Positions 1-9,339 of a stretch of 64,000 nucleotides of DNA are shown here, piece after piece. The translations under genes were made by a program, and so were the position numbers. Location: the NCBI RefSeq assembly GCF_900215535.1, contig NZ_OCND01000003.1:69737-133736 (forward strand), in the 5' to 3' direction. The stretch's first letter is position 1. Each line of letters begins with the position of its first letter. Under the pieces are notes generated by a model, which saw nothing but the letters and a program-made list of their open reading frames with translations, did not search any database and was not told the origin of the DNA. Source of the stretch: Pseudoxanthomonas wuyuanensis (GTDB taxonomy: Bacteria; Pseudomonadota; Gammaproteobacteria; Xanthomonadales; Xanthomonadaceae).

Positions 1-1
1 C

Positions 2-3000
2 AGCGTCGGCAGCGTAGGCGCCGAACGCACCATCACCAACGTGGCGGCTGGCCGGATTTCCGGCAGCTCGACCGATGCCATCAACGGCTCGCAGTTGTTC
101 GCCACCAACCAGGCCATCGCGGCCATCGCGGCCAGCACGCCCGTTCACTACTTCAGCGTGAACGATGGTGGCACGCAACAGGCTAACTATCTCAACGACG
201 GCGCGACGGCGCCTTTTGCCATTGCGATTGGGAGCAATGCCACCGCGACAGGGTCTTATGGGACTGCGGTTGGTGAGGGCGCCACAGCTATCGGCGATTG
301 GGCGACGGCTTATGGTAATGACGCCAATGCGGGTACCACCACGGCCACGGCCATCGGTGCAGGCACCAGCGCCACAGCCACATTCGCGTTCGGCGCGGGT
401 TTCCAGGCCACTGCCAGCGGGGTGTCGTCCACGGCAGTGGGCCTGCACGCCAACGCATCGGGTGAGAGCGGTATCGCGGTAGGCACCGACGCTGCGTCCA
501 CGGGGACCTACGCCATAGCGATCGGGCGCAACGCCAGCGCAACGGGATCTCACGGGACGGCCGTCGGTGAGGGCGCAACAGCCATCGGCGATTGGGCGAC
601 GGCGTACGGCAACGGCGCCAATGCAAGCACCACCACGGCCACCGCCATCGGCGGGGGCACCAGCGCCACCGCCACGTTCGCATTCGGCGCGGGTTACCAG
701 GCCACCGCAGGCGGGATAGCGTCCACGGCTGTGGGTCTGCACGCCAATGCAACGGGTGAGAGCAGCATCGCCATAGGCACGGATGCCGTCGCCGATTCCG
801 ACGAGGCAGTCGCCATCGGCCGGGGCTCCGTCGCCACCGGCGGTCGCGCCGTGGCCATCGGCTCGGGCAATGTCGCCAACGGCGATGGCGCGGTGGCCAT
901 TGGCGATCCCAATACCGCGACTGGTAATGGTGCGATTGCCTCGGGCCTGGACAACACCGCCACCGGCAACGGCTCGGTGGCGATGGGCAACACCAATATG
1001 GTCGGCGGCGGCGGCCAGGCGGTCAGCACGCCGGGCACCGCCGCACAGGGCGCGGTGGGTATCGGCTACCAGAACACGGTGATCGGCCAGGGCAGCGTGG
1101 CCCTCGGCAGCACCAGCAGCGCGCTGGCCGCCGGCGCGGTCGCTTTCGGCGATACCGCGGTGGCCAACAATGCCGGCGATGTGGCGCTGGGCTCGGGCTC
1201 GGTGACCGATACCGCGGTGGCCACGGCCAGCACGGTCATCGACGGGGTGACCTACAACTTCGCCGGCACTACGCCGACCAGTACGGTCAGCGTGGGTGCG
1301 GTGGGTAGCGAACGCACGATCACCAACGTGGCAGCGGGCCGGATCTCCGATACCTCGACCGATGCGATCAACGGTTCACAGCTGTATGCGACCAACCAGG
1401 CGATCGAAGCAGTCGCCACGACCGCCAGCGCCGGCTGGAACCTTAGCGCGCAGGGCGCCAACGCGACCAATGTGGCGCCGGATGAAACGGTCGACCTGAA
1501 CAACAGCGACGGCAACATTGTCGTGTCGAAGACCGCGACCGACGACGACGTCACCTTCGACCTGGCTGCTGATATCACGGTCGACAGCGTGACCGCGGGC
1601 GGCACGGTGCTGAACACCAATGGCCTGACCATTGCCGGTGGCCCCAGCGTGACCACCACCGGCATCAACGCTGGCGGTCTGGTCATCAGCAACGTCGCCC
1701 CGGGCGTGGCCGGCACCGATGCGGTCAACGTCGACCAGCTGACCTCCGTAAGCACCGCCGGCCTGAACTTCACCGGCAATGACAACACCGCCGGCGACGT
1801 GCACCGCGACCTGGGCCAGACCTTGGCCATTCAGGGCGGCGCCAGCACGGCCGGCACCTACAGCGGCGGCAACCTGCGCACGGTCACCGACCCGGTCACC
1901 GGCGCCATCCAGCTGCAGATGGCCGACTCGCCGGTGTTCGGCGCCACCACCGTCAACGCCGGCGGTACTGGCATCATCAGCGGCGTGACCGCCGGTGTGG
2001 CCGATACCGATGCCGTCAACGTCAGCCAGTTGAACGCCATTGGCGACATCGCCAATGCGGGCTGGAATATCAGCGCGCAGGGTGCCAACGCGACCAACGT
2101 CGCCCCGGACGAAACCGTTGACCTCAACAACAGCGACGGCAACATTGTCGTGTCGAAGACCGCGACCGACGACGATGTCACCTTCGACCTGGCCGCTGAC
2201 ATCACCGTGGACAGCGTCACCGCTGGCAACAGCGTGCTGAACACCAGCGGCCTGACCGTCGATGACGGCGTCAACAGCACCAGCGTCGGCTCGACCGGCC
2301 TGGTCATCACCGGTGGCCCCAGCGTGACCACCACCGGCATCGATGCCGGCAGTCTGGTCATCAGCAACGTCGCCCCCGGCGTGGCCGGCACCGATGCGGT
2401 CAACGTGGATCAGCTGACTTCCGTCAGCACCGCCGGCCTGAACTTCACCGGCAATGACAACACCGCCGGCGACGTGCACCGCGACCTGGGCCAGACCTTG
2501 GCCATCCGGGGCGGCGCCAGCACCGCCGGCACCTACAGCGGCGGCAACCTGCGCACGGTCACCGACCCGGCCACCGGCGCCATCCAGTTGCAGATGGCCG
2601 ACTCGCCGGTGTTCGGCGGCACCACCGTCAACGCCGGCGGTACTGGCATCATCAGCGGCGTGACCGCCGGTGTGGCCGATACCGATGCCGTCAACGTCAG
2701 CCAGTTGAACGCCATTGGCGACATCGCCACTGCCGGCTGGAACCTCAGCGCGCAAGGCGCCAATGCCACCAATGTGGCGCCGGATGAAACGGTCGACCTG
2801 AACAACAGCGACGGCAACATCGTGGTCAGCAAGAACGCGACCGACGACGACGTCACCTTCGACCTGGCCGACGACATCACCGTCGACAGCGTGACCGCCG
2901 GCGGCACGGTGCTGAACAGCAATGGCCTGACCATTGCCGGTGGCCCCAGCGTGACCACCACCGGCATCAACGCTGGCGGTCTGGTCATCAGCAACGTCGC

Positions 3001-5905
3001 GCCCGGCGTGGCGGGGACCGACGCGGTCAACGTGGATCAGTTGACCGCGGTAGGCAACATCGCCAATGCCGGCTGGAACATCACCGACGGTACCAACAGC
3101 GGCAATATCGCGCCGAACGAGACGCTGACGGTGGCGGCGGGCAGCAACGCCACGGTGGTCTATGACGACAGCACCGGCACGATGACCGTCGGCGTGGTGG
3201 CCGATCCCAGCTTCAACAGCATCACGGTTGGCGATACGGTCATCAATGACGGCAGCATCAGCTTCACCAGCGGCGGTCCCAGCATCACCAATATCGGCAT
3301 CGATGCCGGCAATACCACCATCACCAACGTGGCAGCCGCCGTCAACAACACCGATGCGGTCAACCTGGAGCAGGTGACCAACCTGGTGGAGGGGGCGACC
3401 ACGCGCTACTACAGCGTCAACGACAACGGCGTGCAGGGCGGCAACTACAACAATGATGGCGCCACCGGCATCAACGCGATGGCGGCCGGCGTGGGCGCAA
3501 GTTCCGCCGGTGCGCAGGGCGTGGCATTGGGCAACAACGCCAGCGTGATCACGGATGGCGGGGTGGCGCTGGGCTCGGGTTCCCTTTCCGACCGTGTGGT
3601 CGCGCCGCAGTCCGGCGGCATCATTGCCGGTACCGGCCTGATTCCGTACAACACCACCGACAAGACGTTGCTGGGCGCCGTGTCGGTGGGTACCGACACC
3701 TCTTATCGCCAGATCACCAACGTCGCCGACGGCACCGAAGATCAGGACGCGGTGACGCTGCGCCAGTTGAGGAATGGACTGAGTTCGTTCGCGGTAACGC
3801 CCACCATGTACTTCCACGCCAACTCGACGGCGCCCGATTCGCTGGCGATCGGCGCCGAGTCGGTGGCCATCGGCCCGAACACCACGGTCAATGGCGACAA
3901 CGGCATCGGTATGGGCAATGGCGCGCTGGTGCAGCAGACGGCGCCGGGCGGTATTGCGATTGGCCAGGACACCATCGTCAATTTTGCCGATGGCGTCGCG
4001 CTGGGCACCAACGCGGTTACCAACGGCATCCAGGCCATGGCGCTGGGCGCAGGCGCCACCGCCAACGAGCCGGGCAGCGTCGCGCTGGGTGCCGGTTCGG
4101 TGACAGCGGTGGCGGTGGCGACGCCCAGCACGACGATCGACGGGGTGACCTACAACTATGCCGGCACCGCGCCGACCAGCACGGTCAGCGTGGGCGCGGC
4201 GGGTACCGAGCGCACCATCACCCATCTGGCGGCCGGTCGCATCTCGGCCGACAGCACGGATGCGGTCAACGGCTCGCAGCTGTTCGCGGCCCACCAGTCG
4301 ATCGAGAACCTCAGCACCCGGATCGATGCCAGTGCAACCCACTACTACAGCGTCAACGACAACGGCGTGGTAGGCGGCAACTACAACAACGACGGCGCCA
4401 CCGGCATCAATTCGCTGGCCACCGGCGTGGATTCGGCGGCGTCCGGGGATGCCTCCGTGGCCATCGGTTTTGGCGCCACCGCTGCCGATGCCAACAGCGT
4501 GGCGCTGGGTTCGAATGCGACGACGGCGGCAGCGGTGGGAACGGCGAGCATCGTCATCGGCGGAACCACCTACAACTTCGCCGGTACCGCGCCGGTCGGA
4601 ACCGTCAGCGTGGGTGACGTGGGCGCCGAGCGCACCATCACCAACGTGGCGGCCGGCCGCATCGGCGCCGACAGCACGGATGCGGTCAACGGTTCGCAGC
4701 TGCACGCGACCAACCAGGCCATCGCCAATCTGAGCAACACGGTCAATGCTTCCACGGCGCACTACTACAGCGTCAACGACGGTGGCGTGCAGGGCGGCAA
4801 CTACAACAACGATGGCGCCAGCGGCGTCAACGCGGTGGCCTCCGGCGTCAATGCCGCGGCCAGCGGCCAGGGCAGCGTTGCGGTGGGCGCCAACAGCAAT
4901 GCCGCCGGTGCGGGCTCGGTGGCGGTGGGCTCGGGGTCGCAGTCCACGGTGGCCGGCGGTGTCGCCATCGGCGCCGATTCGGTCTCCAGTACGGCCGCCG
5001 GCGTTGCCGGTTATGTGCCTGCGGGTGCGACCGCCGGACAGGCAGCCGCCATTGCCGCCACCACCAGCACTTCCGGCGCGGTCAGCGTGGGCGATGCCAG
5101 CAGCGGCCTGTACCGCCAGATCACCGGCGTGGCTGCCGGTACCGCGGCCAGCGATGCGGTCAATGTCGCGCAGTTGCAGGCGGTGCAGAACCAGCTCAAC
5201 GCCACCGCAACCCACTACTACAGCGTCAACGACGGCGGCGTGCAGGGCGGCAACTACAACAACGATGGCGCCACCGGCGTGAACTCCATGGCCGGCGGCG
5301 TCAACTCCACCGCCAGCGGCAGCAACAGTGTGGCACTGGGCGCCAACAGCAACGCTTCGGCGGCCAATTCGGCGGCGTTGGGTTCCGGCTCGCAGGCCAC
5401 GCACGTCAACAGCGTGGCCATCGGCAACGGCTCGGCCACCACCGTTGGCGCGCAGACCGGCTACAACGCCGCCTACGTGGGCAGCAGCAACTCGACCGGC
5501 GAAGTGAACATGGGCGGACGCACGATTACCGGCGTGGCGCCCGGCATCGCCGGCACCGACGCGGTCAACGTCAACCAGTTGAACGCAGGCGTGAACCACG
5601 CCGTCAACCAGGCCAACCAGTACACCGACATGCGCCTGGCCGAACTGGACAACGACGTGTGGACGATGGAGCGCGGCTACCGCGGCGCGACTTCGTCGGC
5701 GATGGCCATGGCCGGCCTGCCGCAGGCCTACCTGCCGGGCAAGAGCATGCTGGCGGTGGGTTTTGGCGGATACCAGGGCGAGTACGGGATGGCGGTCGGC
5801 CTGTCGGGCATCACCGACAACGGCCGCTGGGTCTACAAGGCTTCGGCCAGCGGCAACACCTCGCGCGATTGGGGCTTCTCGGTAGGCGCCGGGATCCAGT
5901 GGTAG
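2..5905 (+). CDS. Trimeric autotransporter adhesin, 5'-truncated by window edge
   Basis: The reading frame is open from base 2 (SVGSVGAERTITNVAAG), so the true start lies upstream; 1967 residues are visible. The protein is built of YadA/Hia-type parts: left-handed head repeats of the form AxAIGxxAxATG (residues about 60-330), neck motifs (TNVAAGRIS...STDAINGSQL), and Trp-ring and stalk segments. Five or more copies of a HYYSVNDxGVQGGNYNNDGA motif follow towards the C-terminus. The last ~75 residues (MRLAEL...GAGIQW) match a YadA membrane anchor, ending in an aromatic residue as outer-membrane barrels do. By family knowledge it forms a homotrimer whose C-termini make one 12-strand pore and whose passenger is a surface fibre for adhesion. 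A duplicated segment of near-identical DNA lies about 675 bp apart (around 1.66-2.06 kb and 2.33-2.73 kb). The OmpA lipoprotein gene that follows is its likely partner. Confidence 0.93.
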   Translation, partial: SVGSVGAERTITNVAAGRISGSSTDAINGSQLFATNQAIAAIAASTPVHYFSVNDGGTQQANYLNDGATAPFAIAIGSNATATGSYGTAVGEGATAIGDWATAYGNDANAGTTTATAIGAGTSATATFAFGAGFQATASGVSSTAVGLHANASGESGIAVGTDAASTGTYAIAIGRNASATGSHGTAVGEGATAIGDWATAYGNGANASTTTATAIGGGTSATATFAFGAGYQATAGGIASTAVGLHANATGESSIAIGTDAVADSDEAVAIGRGSVATGGRAVAIGSGNVANGDGAVAIGDPNTATGNGAIASGLDNTATGNGSVAMGNTNMVGGGGQAVSTPGTAAQGAVGIGYQNTVIGQGSVALGSTSSALAAGAVAFGDTAVANNAGDVALGSGSVTDTAVATASTVIDGVTYNFAGTTPTSTVSVGAVGSERTITNVAAGRISDTSTDAINGSQLYATNQAIEAVATTASAGWNLSAQGANATNVAPDETVDLNNSDGNIVVSKTATDDDVTFDLAADITVDSVTAGGTVLNTNGLTIAGGPSVTTTGINAGGLVISNVAPGVAGTDAVNVDQLTSVSTAGLNFTGNDNTAGDVHRDLGQTLAIQGGASTAGTYSGGNLRTVTDPVTGAIQLQMADSPVFGATTVNAGGTGIISGVTAGVADTDAVNVSQLNAIGDIANAGWNISAQGANATNVAPDETVDLNNSDGNIVVSKTATDDDVTFDLAADITVDSVTAGNSVLNTSGLTVDDGVNSTSVGSTGLVITGGPSVTTTGIDAGSLVISNVAPGVAGTDAVNVDQLTSVSTAGLNFTGNDNTAGDVHRDLGQTLAIRGGASTAGTYSGGNLRTVTDPATGAIQLQMADSPVFGGTTVNAGGTGIISGVTAGVADTDAVNVSQLNAIGDIATAGWNLSAQGANATNVAPDETVDLNNSDGNIVVSKNATDDDVTFDLADDITVDSVTAGGTVLNSNGLTIAGGPSVTTTGINAGGLVISNVAPGVAGTDAVNVDQLTAVGNIANAGWNITDGTNSGNIAPNETLTVAAGSNATVVYDDSTGTMTVGVVADPSFNSITVGDTVINDGSISFTSGGPSITNIGIDAGNTTITNVAAAVNNTDAVNLEQVTNLVEGATTRYYSVNDNGVQGGNYNNDGATGINAMAAGVGASSAGAQGVALGNNASVITDGGVALGSGSLSDRVVAPQSGGIIAGTGLIPYNTTDKTLLGAVSVGTDTSYRQITNVADGTEDQDAVTLRQLRNGLSSFAVTPTMYFHANSTAPDSLAIGAESVAIGPNTTVNGDNGIGMGNGALVQQTAPGGIAIGQDTIVNFADGVALGTNAVTNGIQAMALGAGATANEPGSVALGAGSVTAVAVATPSTTIDGVTYNYAGTAPTSTVSVGAAGTERTITHLAAGRISADSTDAVNGSQLFAAHQSIENLSTRIDASATHYYSVNDNGVVGGNYNNDGATGINSLATGVDSAASGDASVAIGFGATAADANSVALGSNATTAAAVGTASIVIGGTTYNFAGTAPVGTVSVGDVGAERTITNVAAGRIGADSTDAVNGSQLHATNQAIANLSNTVNASTAHYYSVNDGGVQGGNYNNDGASGVNAVASGVNAAASGQGSVAVGANSNAAGAGSVAVGSGSQSTVAGGVAIGADSVSSTAAGVAGYVPAGATAGQAAAIAATTSTSGAVSVGDASSGLYRQITGVAAGTAASDAVNVAQLQAVQNQLNATATHYYSVNDGGVQGGNYNNDGATGVNSMAGGVNSTASGSNSVALGANSNASAANSAALGSGSQATHVNSVAIGNGSATTVGAQTGYNAAYVGSSNSTGEVNMGGRTITGVAPGIAGTDAVNVNQLNAGVNHAVNQANQYTDMRLAELDNDVWTMERGYRGATSSAMAMAGLPQAYLPGKSMLAVGFGGYQGEYGMAVGLSGITDNGRWVYKASASGNTSRDWGFSVGAGIQW

Positions 5906-5911
5906 CTCCCC

Positions 5912-5960
5912 GGAGCGGCAGGCCAACGCAGCACCCACCCCAGGCACGGCCTGCCGCTCC
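5912..5960 (+). terminator. Hairpin after the adhesin gene
   Basis: A perfect 13-bp inverted repeat, GGAGCGGCAGGCC at 5912-5924 and its complement at 5948-5960, has a 23-base loop and starts 7 bases after the adhesin stop codon. There is no T-run, so it may be a 3'-end stabilising hairpin rather than a classical intrinsic terminator. It could reduce read-through into the next gene. Confidence 0.5.
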
Positions 5961-6073
5961 ATCTACCGCCGGTACAGATTGCGGGCGGCGGAAGTTTCAG
6001 GACATGAAGAACCGACCAGGGCATCCGACCAGCCACCGATATCCAGAGACGACATTCAAGAGGCGACAGAGAC

Positions 6074-6904
6074 ATGGACATCAGGAATAACTCCGCGCGA
6101 ATCACCCGATTTGCGCTATGCGCCCTCATCGCAGCCGCTGTGCTGCCGGCCTGCACCAGGCATGTAAGCCGCGGCATCGCGCCGGACGCCCAGGCGGACG
6201 AAGTGATCTTCCCGTCCGCCGACAATGTCGTGCTCAAGGAAGGCACCTTCCCCAACCTGGACAATCTGCGCCAGATCGGCCCGGGCCTCAGCAAGGATCA
6301 GTTGTACGACTTGATTGGCCGGCCGCATTTTCGCGAAGGCTACGCTGCCCGCGAGTGGGACTACCTGTTCCACTTCCGCCAAGGCGGCAAGATCGTCACC
6401 TGCCAGTACAAGGTGATTTTCGACAAGGATTACCTGGGCCAGGCTTTCCACTGGTCGCCTGCCGGATGCGCCGATCTGCTGAAGACCGATGCGCCCGGGG
6501 CGGATGCGCCGGTTGCCCGCGCGCCGCAGCGCTTCGAGCTTTCCGCCGACGCGCTGTTCGCCTTCGGCCGTTCCGATCTGAAGGATATCCAGCCGCGGGA
6601 ACGCGAAGAGTTGGCCGCCATCGCCAGCCAGCTGAAGGACTCCAAGGCGGCCATCATCCAGGTGATCGGACATACCGATCGCATTGGAAGCGAAGCGGCC
6701 AACCAGGCGTTATCGCAACGCCGGGCACAGACCGTGCGCGAGTTCCTGATCCAGAATGGCGTGGCGGCGGATGGTCTCAGCGCGCATGGGGTAGGGGAGT
6801 CGCAACCGGTGAAGCAATGCGCCGATTCGCTGCCGCATGACGAACTGGTGGCCTGCCTGCAGCCCAACCGCCGCGTCGAAGTGGCTGTCATGGGATTCCA
6901 ATAG
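6074..6904 (+). CDS. tpgA: TpgA-like OmpA lipoprotein (adhesin-associated)
   Basis: 276 residues. The N-terminus has a lipoprotein-type signal (ALIAAAVLPAC, Cys27). Residues about 65-130 resemble a SmpA/OmlA (BamE-like) domain (GLSKDQLYDLIGRPHF, EWDYLFHF). The C-terminal ~110 residues are an OmpA peptidoglycan-binding domain (VIGHTDRIGSEAANQALSQRRA). This SmpA plus OmpA layout directly after a trimeric autotransporter is that of TpgA in Acinetobacter Tol5, which binds peptidoglycan and holds the adhesin in the outer membrane. The role here is inferred from domain order and position. It lies 168 bases downstream of the adhesin, with a hairpin between them, so it may have its own promoter. The region before the ATG has only a weak purine stretch (AGAGAC). 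Confidence 0.82.
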   Translation: MDIRNNSARITRFALCALIAAAVLPACTRHVSRGIAPDAQADEVIFPSADNVVLKEGTFPNLDNLRQIGPGLSKDQLYDLIGRPHFREGYAAREWDYLFHFRQGGKIVTCQYKVIFDKDYLGQAFHWSPAGCADLLKTDAPGADAPVARAPQRFELSADALFAFGRSDLKDIQPREREELAAIASQLKDSKAAIIQVIGHTDRIGSEAANQALSQRRAQTVREFLIQNGVAADGLSAHGVGESQPVKQCADSLPHDELVACLQPNRRVEVAVMGFQ

Positions 6905-6960
6905 CACCGCGGCGTTGCTTTCAACGCAGTGCGGCCTGAACCTTGTATCGAGGCATTCGA

Positions 6961-7416
6961 ATGAAAAAGCTGGTTTCTGCAATCGGAATTCTGCTGCTGC
7001 TGACCACCGGCGTTGTGGCCGCGCAACAACCGCCATCGGCGGCGCGCCCGGCCGCCGGCGCCATAGATCCCAATGCGATACGCGATGCGGGGCTGCGCGT
7101 GGCCACGGCGGTGGACGCCGGGCAGGTGGCCGCGTTATGGGATGAATCCTCGGCCGTTACCAAGAAGACGGTGACGCGCGATGCGTTCGTCGCCGGCATC
7201 AACCGCTCCCGCCAGCCGCTGGGAAAAACCGCCAACCGCAACTGGCTTTCGGTACGCCGCCAGTCCGGCGACGGCGCCGCGTTGCCGCAGGGCCTGTACG
7301 CATCGGCCGAGTTCCTGGCCGAATTCGCCGGCAAGCCGCCGGTACGCGAACTGGTGTCGTTCCGGCTGGACGAGGACGGTACCTGGCGCTTCGCCGGCTA
7401 CGCCGTACAGCCGTGA
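6961..7416 (+). CDS. Secreted DUF4019-family protein
   Basis: 151 residues from the ATG at 6961, chosen because GAGG lies 8 bases upstream and the first residues (MKKLVSAIGILLLLTTGVVA) form a signal peptide; an in-frame start 18 bases earlier lacks this logic. The mature part (AGLRVATAVDAGQVAALWDESS, then NRNWLSVRRQ, then a C-terminal FRLDEDGTWRFAGYAVQ) fits DUF4019, a small periplasmic domain of unknown function with an NTF2/cystatin-like look. It follows the TpgA-like gene by 56 bases and may be cotranscribed. No catalytic residues are known for the family. Confidence 0.7.
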   Translation: MKKLVSAIGILLLLTTGVVAAQQPPSAARPAAGAIDPNAIRDAGLRVATAVDAGQVAALWDESSAVTKKTVTRDAFVAGINRSRQPLGKTANRNWLSVRRQSGDGAALPQGLYASAEFLAEFAGKPPVRELVSFRLDEDGTWRFAGYAVQP

Positions 7417-7487
7417 CGGTTAAGCGAATCGACGCTGGCTTTCGGGCGCCGTACGCCATCGCTCGAAATGGTTGAAAGAAGTTCCCC

Positions 7488-7514
7488 CTTGCAGGTCGCC
7501 GAGCGGCCTGCAAG
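7488..7514. terminator. Hairpin between convergent genes
   Basis: CTTGCAGGTCGC and GCGGCCTGCAAG pair over 12 positions with one G-T pair and a 3-base loop. The hairpin sits between the convergent ends of the DUF4019 gene and the histidine kinase gene and could stop transcription from both sides. It has no clear T-tract. Confidence 0.5.
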
Positions 7515-7516
7515 CC

Positions 7517-9235
7517 CTAACCGGATGTCCGGGCCATCCGCAATATGTCCAGCAACTGCTGCTCGGTAAACGGCTTGGGCAATCGGGTGATGCCGTGTTC
7601 GTCGGGAAGCGTGGAAAAACGGTCGGAGATCAGCGTCCGCTGCGCCTTCGGCAGCATGTTGCCAATCTGCCGCAGCAGCATCAGCCCATCGGTATCGGGG
7701 ATGTCGTAGTCGGCGATCACGGCGTCGATGGCCGCGGTGGACTGCAACAGGCGGGAAATCGCCTCGTCGCCATGGCGGGTGGCGATGAGACGGCAGCTGT
7801 GCGCGGTCAACGTCGTTTCCAGAAGCTGCAGGATCTCCTGGTCATTGACCACCAGCAGGATGCACCGCTGCTCGGCCGCAGCCGCTTCAGCCGCGGGGTC
7901 GTGCGGCGCCAGCGGCAGGTGCAGACAGATGCGCGTGCCCTGGCCGGGCGCACTGTCCACTTCAATATCGCCGCCGACGTCGGCGATGAAACGGTGCACG
8001 ATCGCCATGCCGATACCGGTCCCCTTGTCCTTGGGCTTGGTGGTGAAGAAAGGCTCGAACAGACGGGCGACGACGTCCTGGGTCATGCCGATACCGGTGT
8101 CAATCATATGCACAAGCGCATGCGTGCCGCTTGACTCGATGCTCAGCGTGAACTGGCCCCCCTGCGGCATGGCATCGCAGGCATTGCTGGCCATGTTGAG
8201 CAGCGCAAGTTCCAGTTCATCGCGATCCATCTCCACCGCCAGGCCGCGCGGAGGTATGTCCAGCTGCACCTGGATGCCATCATGGAACATCGGCAGAATC
8301 AGCGAGCGCATTTCTTCGACGGCTTCGGCCAGATCGAACCTGGACACCTGCTTGGCCTGCGTGCGGCTGAAGCTCAGCAGGCGGCGGGTGACCACGGCGC
8401 CGCGCCGCGCCGCCTGGCGAATCCCGGGCAGGATGGCGTCGACGGGGATGCCGCGCTTGCCCAGCGGCGTGGCCAGCCCCAGGATGATGCTGAGGATGTT
8501 GTTGAAATCGTGGGCGGCGCCGGTGGAAAGCCGGCCGATGGTTTCCATTCTCTGTGCGTGCAGCAGGCGGGCGTAGGCGCGCTCCTTTTCGTCGATCTCG
8601 CGCTCCAGCTCCATGCAGGTTGCATTGAGCTCCTCGCTGCGCTGAATCGCCCGTTGCGAGGACAGGATCAGCCGGTCCAGGATCACCGCCAGGACCAGGA
8701 AGTTCATCCCGGAAAGGAACAGGTTCGGCAACACCTCGGCTGCGGCGGCCGCGTTGGTCGCATGCGCCAGATCCACCCACGCGCCGATCGCCAGCGCAAC
8801 CGCATTGGCCGCGGCAGTCCACCAGACCGCAGTCCTTCCCAGCAACAGGCCGGCAAACAACAACGGCATCAGATGCGTCATCTGCAGGCCGGACTGCGCC
8901 TGCAGTCCGTAGGTCAGGTAGGTGAACCCGATCAGGGACAGGCTGCCGATGACGGTCAGGCTGGCCGAAAGCCGGAACAGCCCTTTGCGCAACAGCCAGA
9001 AGCAGCCCCATGCGTACAGGCTGATGGTCAGCGCGATGAAGCTTTCGCGGCGTTCGGCCACGTCCGCGGCCGTGCAGGAAACGACCGCCATCGTCAACGC
9101 CGTCGCGCCGATGATGGCAAGTATGGTCTGAAGCATCAGCGCATTGCGTCTGTCCTGCGGTGCTGCAACGGGAACACGCCCCATCCAGCCGAGGAGGCGG
9201 CGGCCAATATCCAGCGAGGCTTCATGGGAGGACAT
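7517..9235 (-). CDS. Membrane hybrid sensor histidine kinase
   Basis: 572 residues if started at the ATG at 9235 (MSSHEASLDIG); a GTG at 9271 would add 12 residues, and neither start has a strong ribosome site. About five or six hydrophobic segments (residues 30-190) make a membrane sensor without a large periplasmic loop. A short coiled coil follows (SEELNATCMELEREIDEKE), then a dimerisation/phosphoacceptor domain with the CckA-like box GAAHDFNN, then an ATPase domain (NACDAMP, DTGIGM, FEPFFTTK, GTGIGMAIV). The C-terminal receiver has an Asp in VIADYDIPDTDG and a Lys in RLPKPF, but its usual first acidic pair reads VND, so one acidic residue is replaced. The response regulator encoded just upstream on the same strand (104-base gap) is the likely partner. 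The signal sensed is unknown. Confidence 0.88.
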   Translation of the reverse strand: MSSHEASLDIGRRLLGWMGRVPVAAPQDRRNALMLQTILAIIGATALTMAVVSCTAADVAERRESFIALTISLYAWGCFWLLRKGLFRLSASLTVIGSLSLIGFTYLTYGLQAQSGLQMTHLMPLLFAGLLLGRTAVWWTAAANAVALAIGAWVDLAHATNAAAAAEVLPNLFLSGMNFLVLAVILDRLILSSQRAIQRSEELNATCMELEREIDEKERAYARLLHAQRMETIGRLSTGAAHDFNNILSIILGLATPLGKRGIPVDAILPGIRQAARRGAVVTRRLLSFSRTQAKQVSRFDLAEAVEEMRSLILPMFHDGIQVQLDIPPRGLAVEMDRDELELALLNMASNACDAMPQGGQFTLSIESSGTHALVHMIDTGIGMTQDVVARLFEPFFTTKPKDKGTGIGMAIVHRFIADVGGDIEVDSAPGQGTRICLHLPLAPHDPAAEAAAAEQRCILLVVNDQEILQLLETTLTAHSCRLIATRHGDEAISRLLQSTAAIDAVIADYDIPDTDGLMLLRQIGNMLPKAQRTLISDRFSTLPDEHGITRLPKPFTEQQLLDILRMARTSG

Positions 9236-9339
9236 TGGCGAAATGGTACCGGTACTTGCCTGCGGCCGCACCGGAGCCGCGCTCCGGGGCGGCGCCGGGC
9301 CAGCCGCCGGGATGACGTTCTGGCTTGTTCCGCGCCGGG

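Noticed and set aside
1376..5962. 1528-codon open frame on the minus strand under the adhesin
   Set aside because: It is a frame shadow of the repeat-rich plus-strand gene, very rich in Gly, Arg, Asp, Val and His, with no domain.
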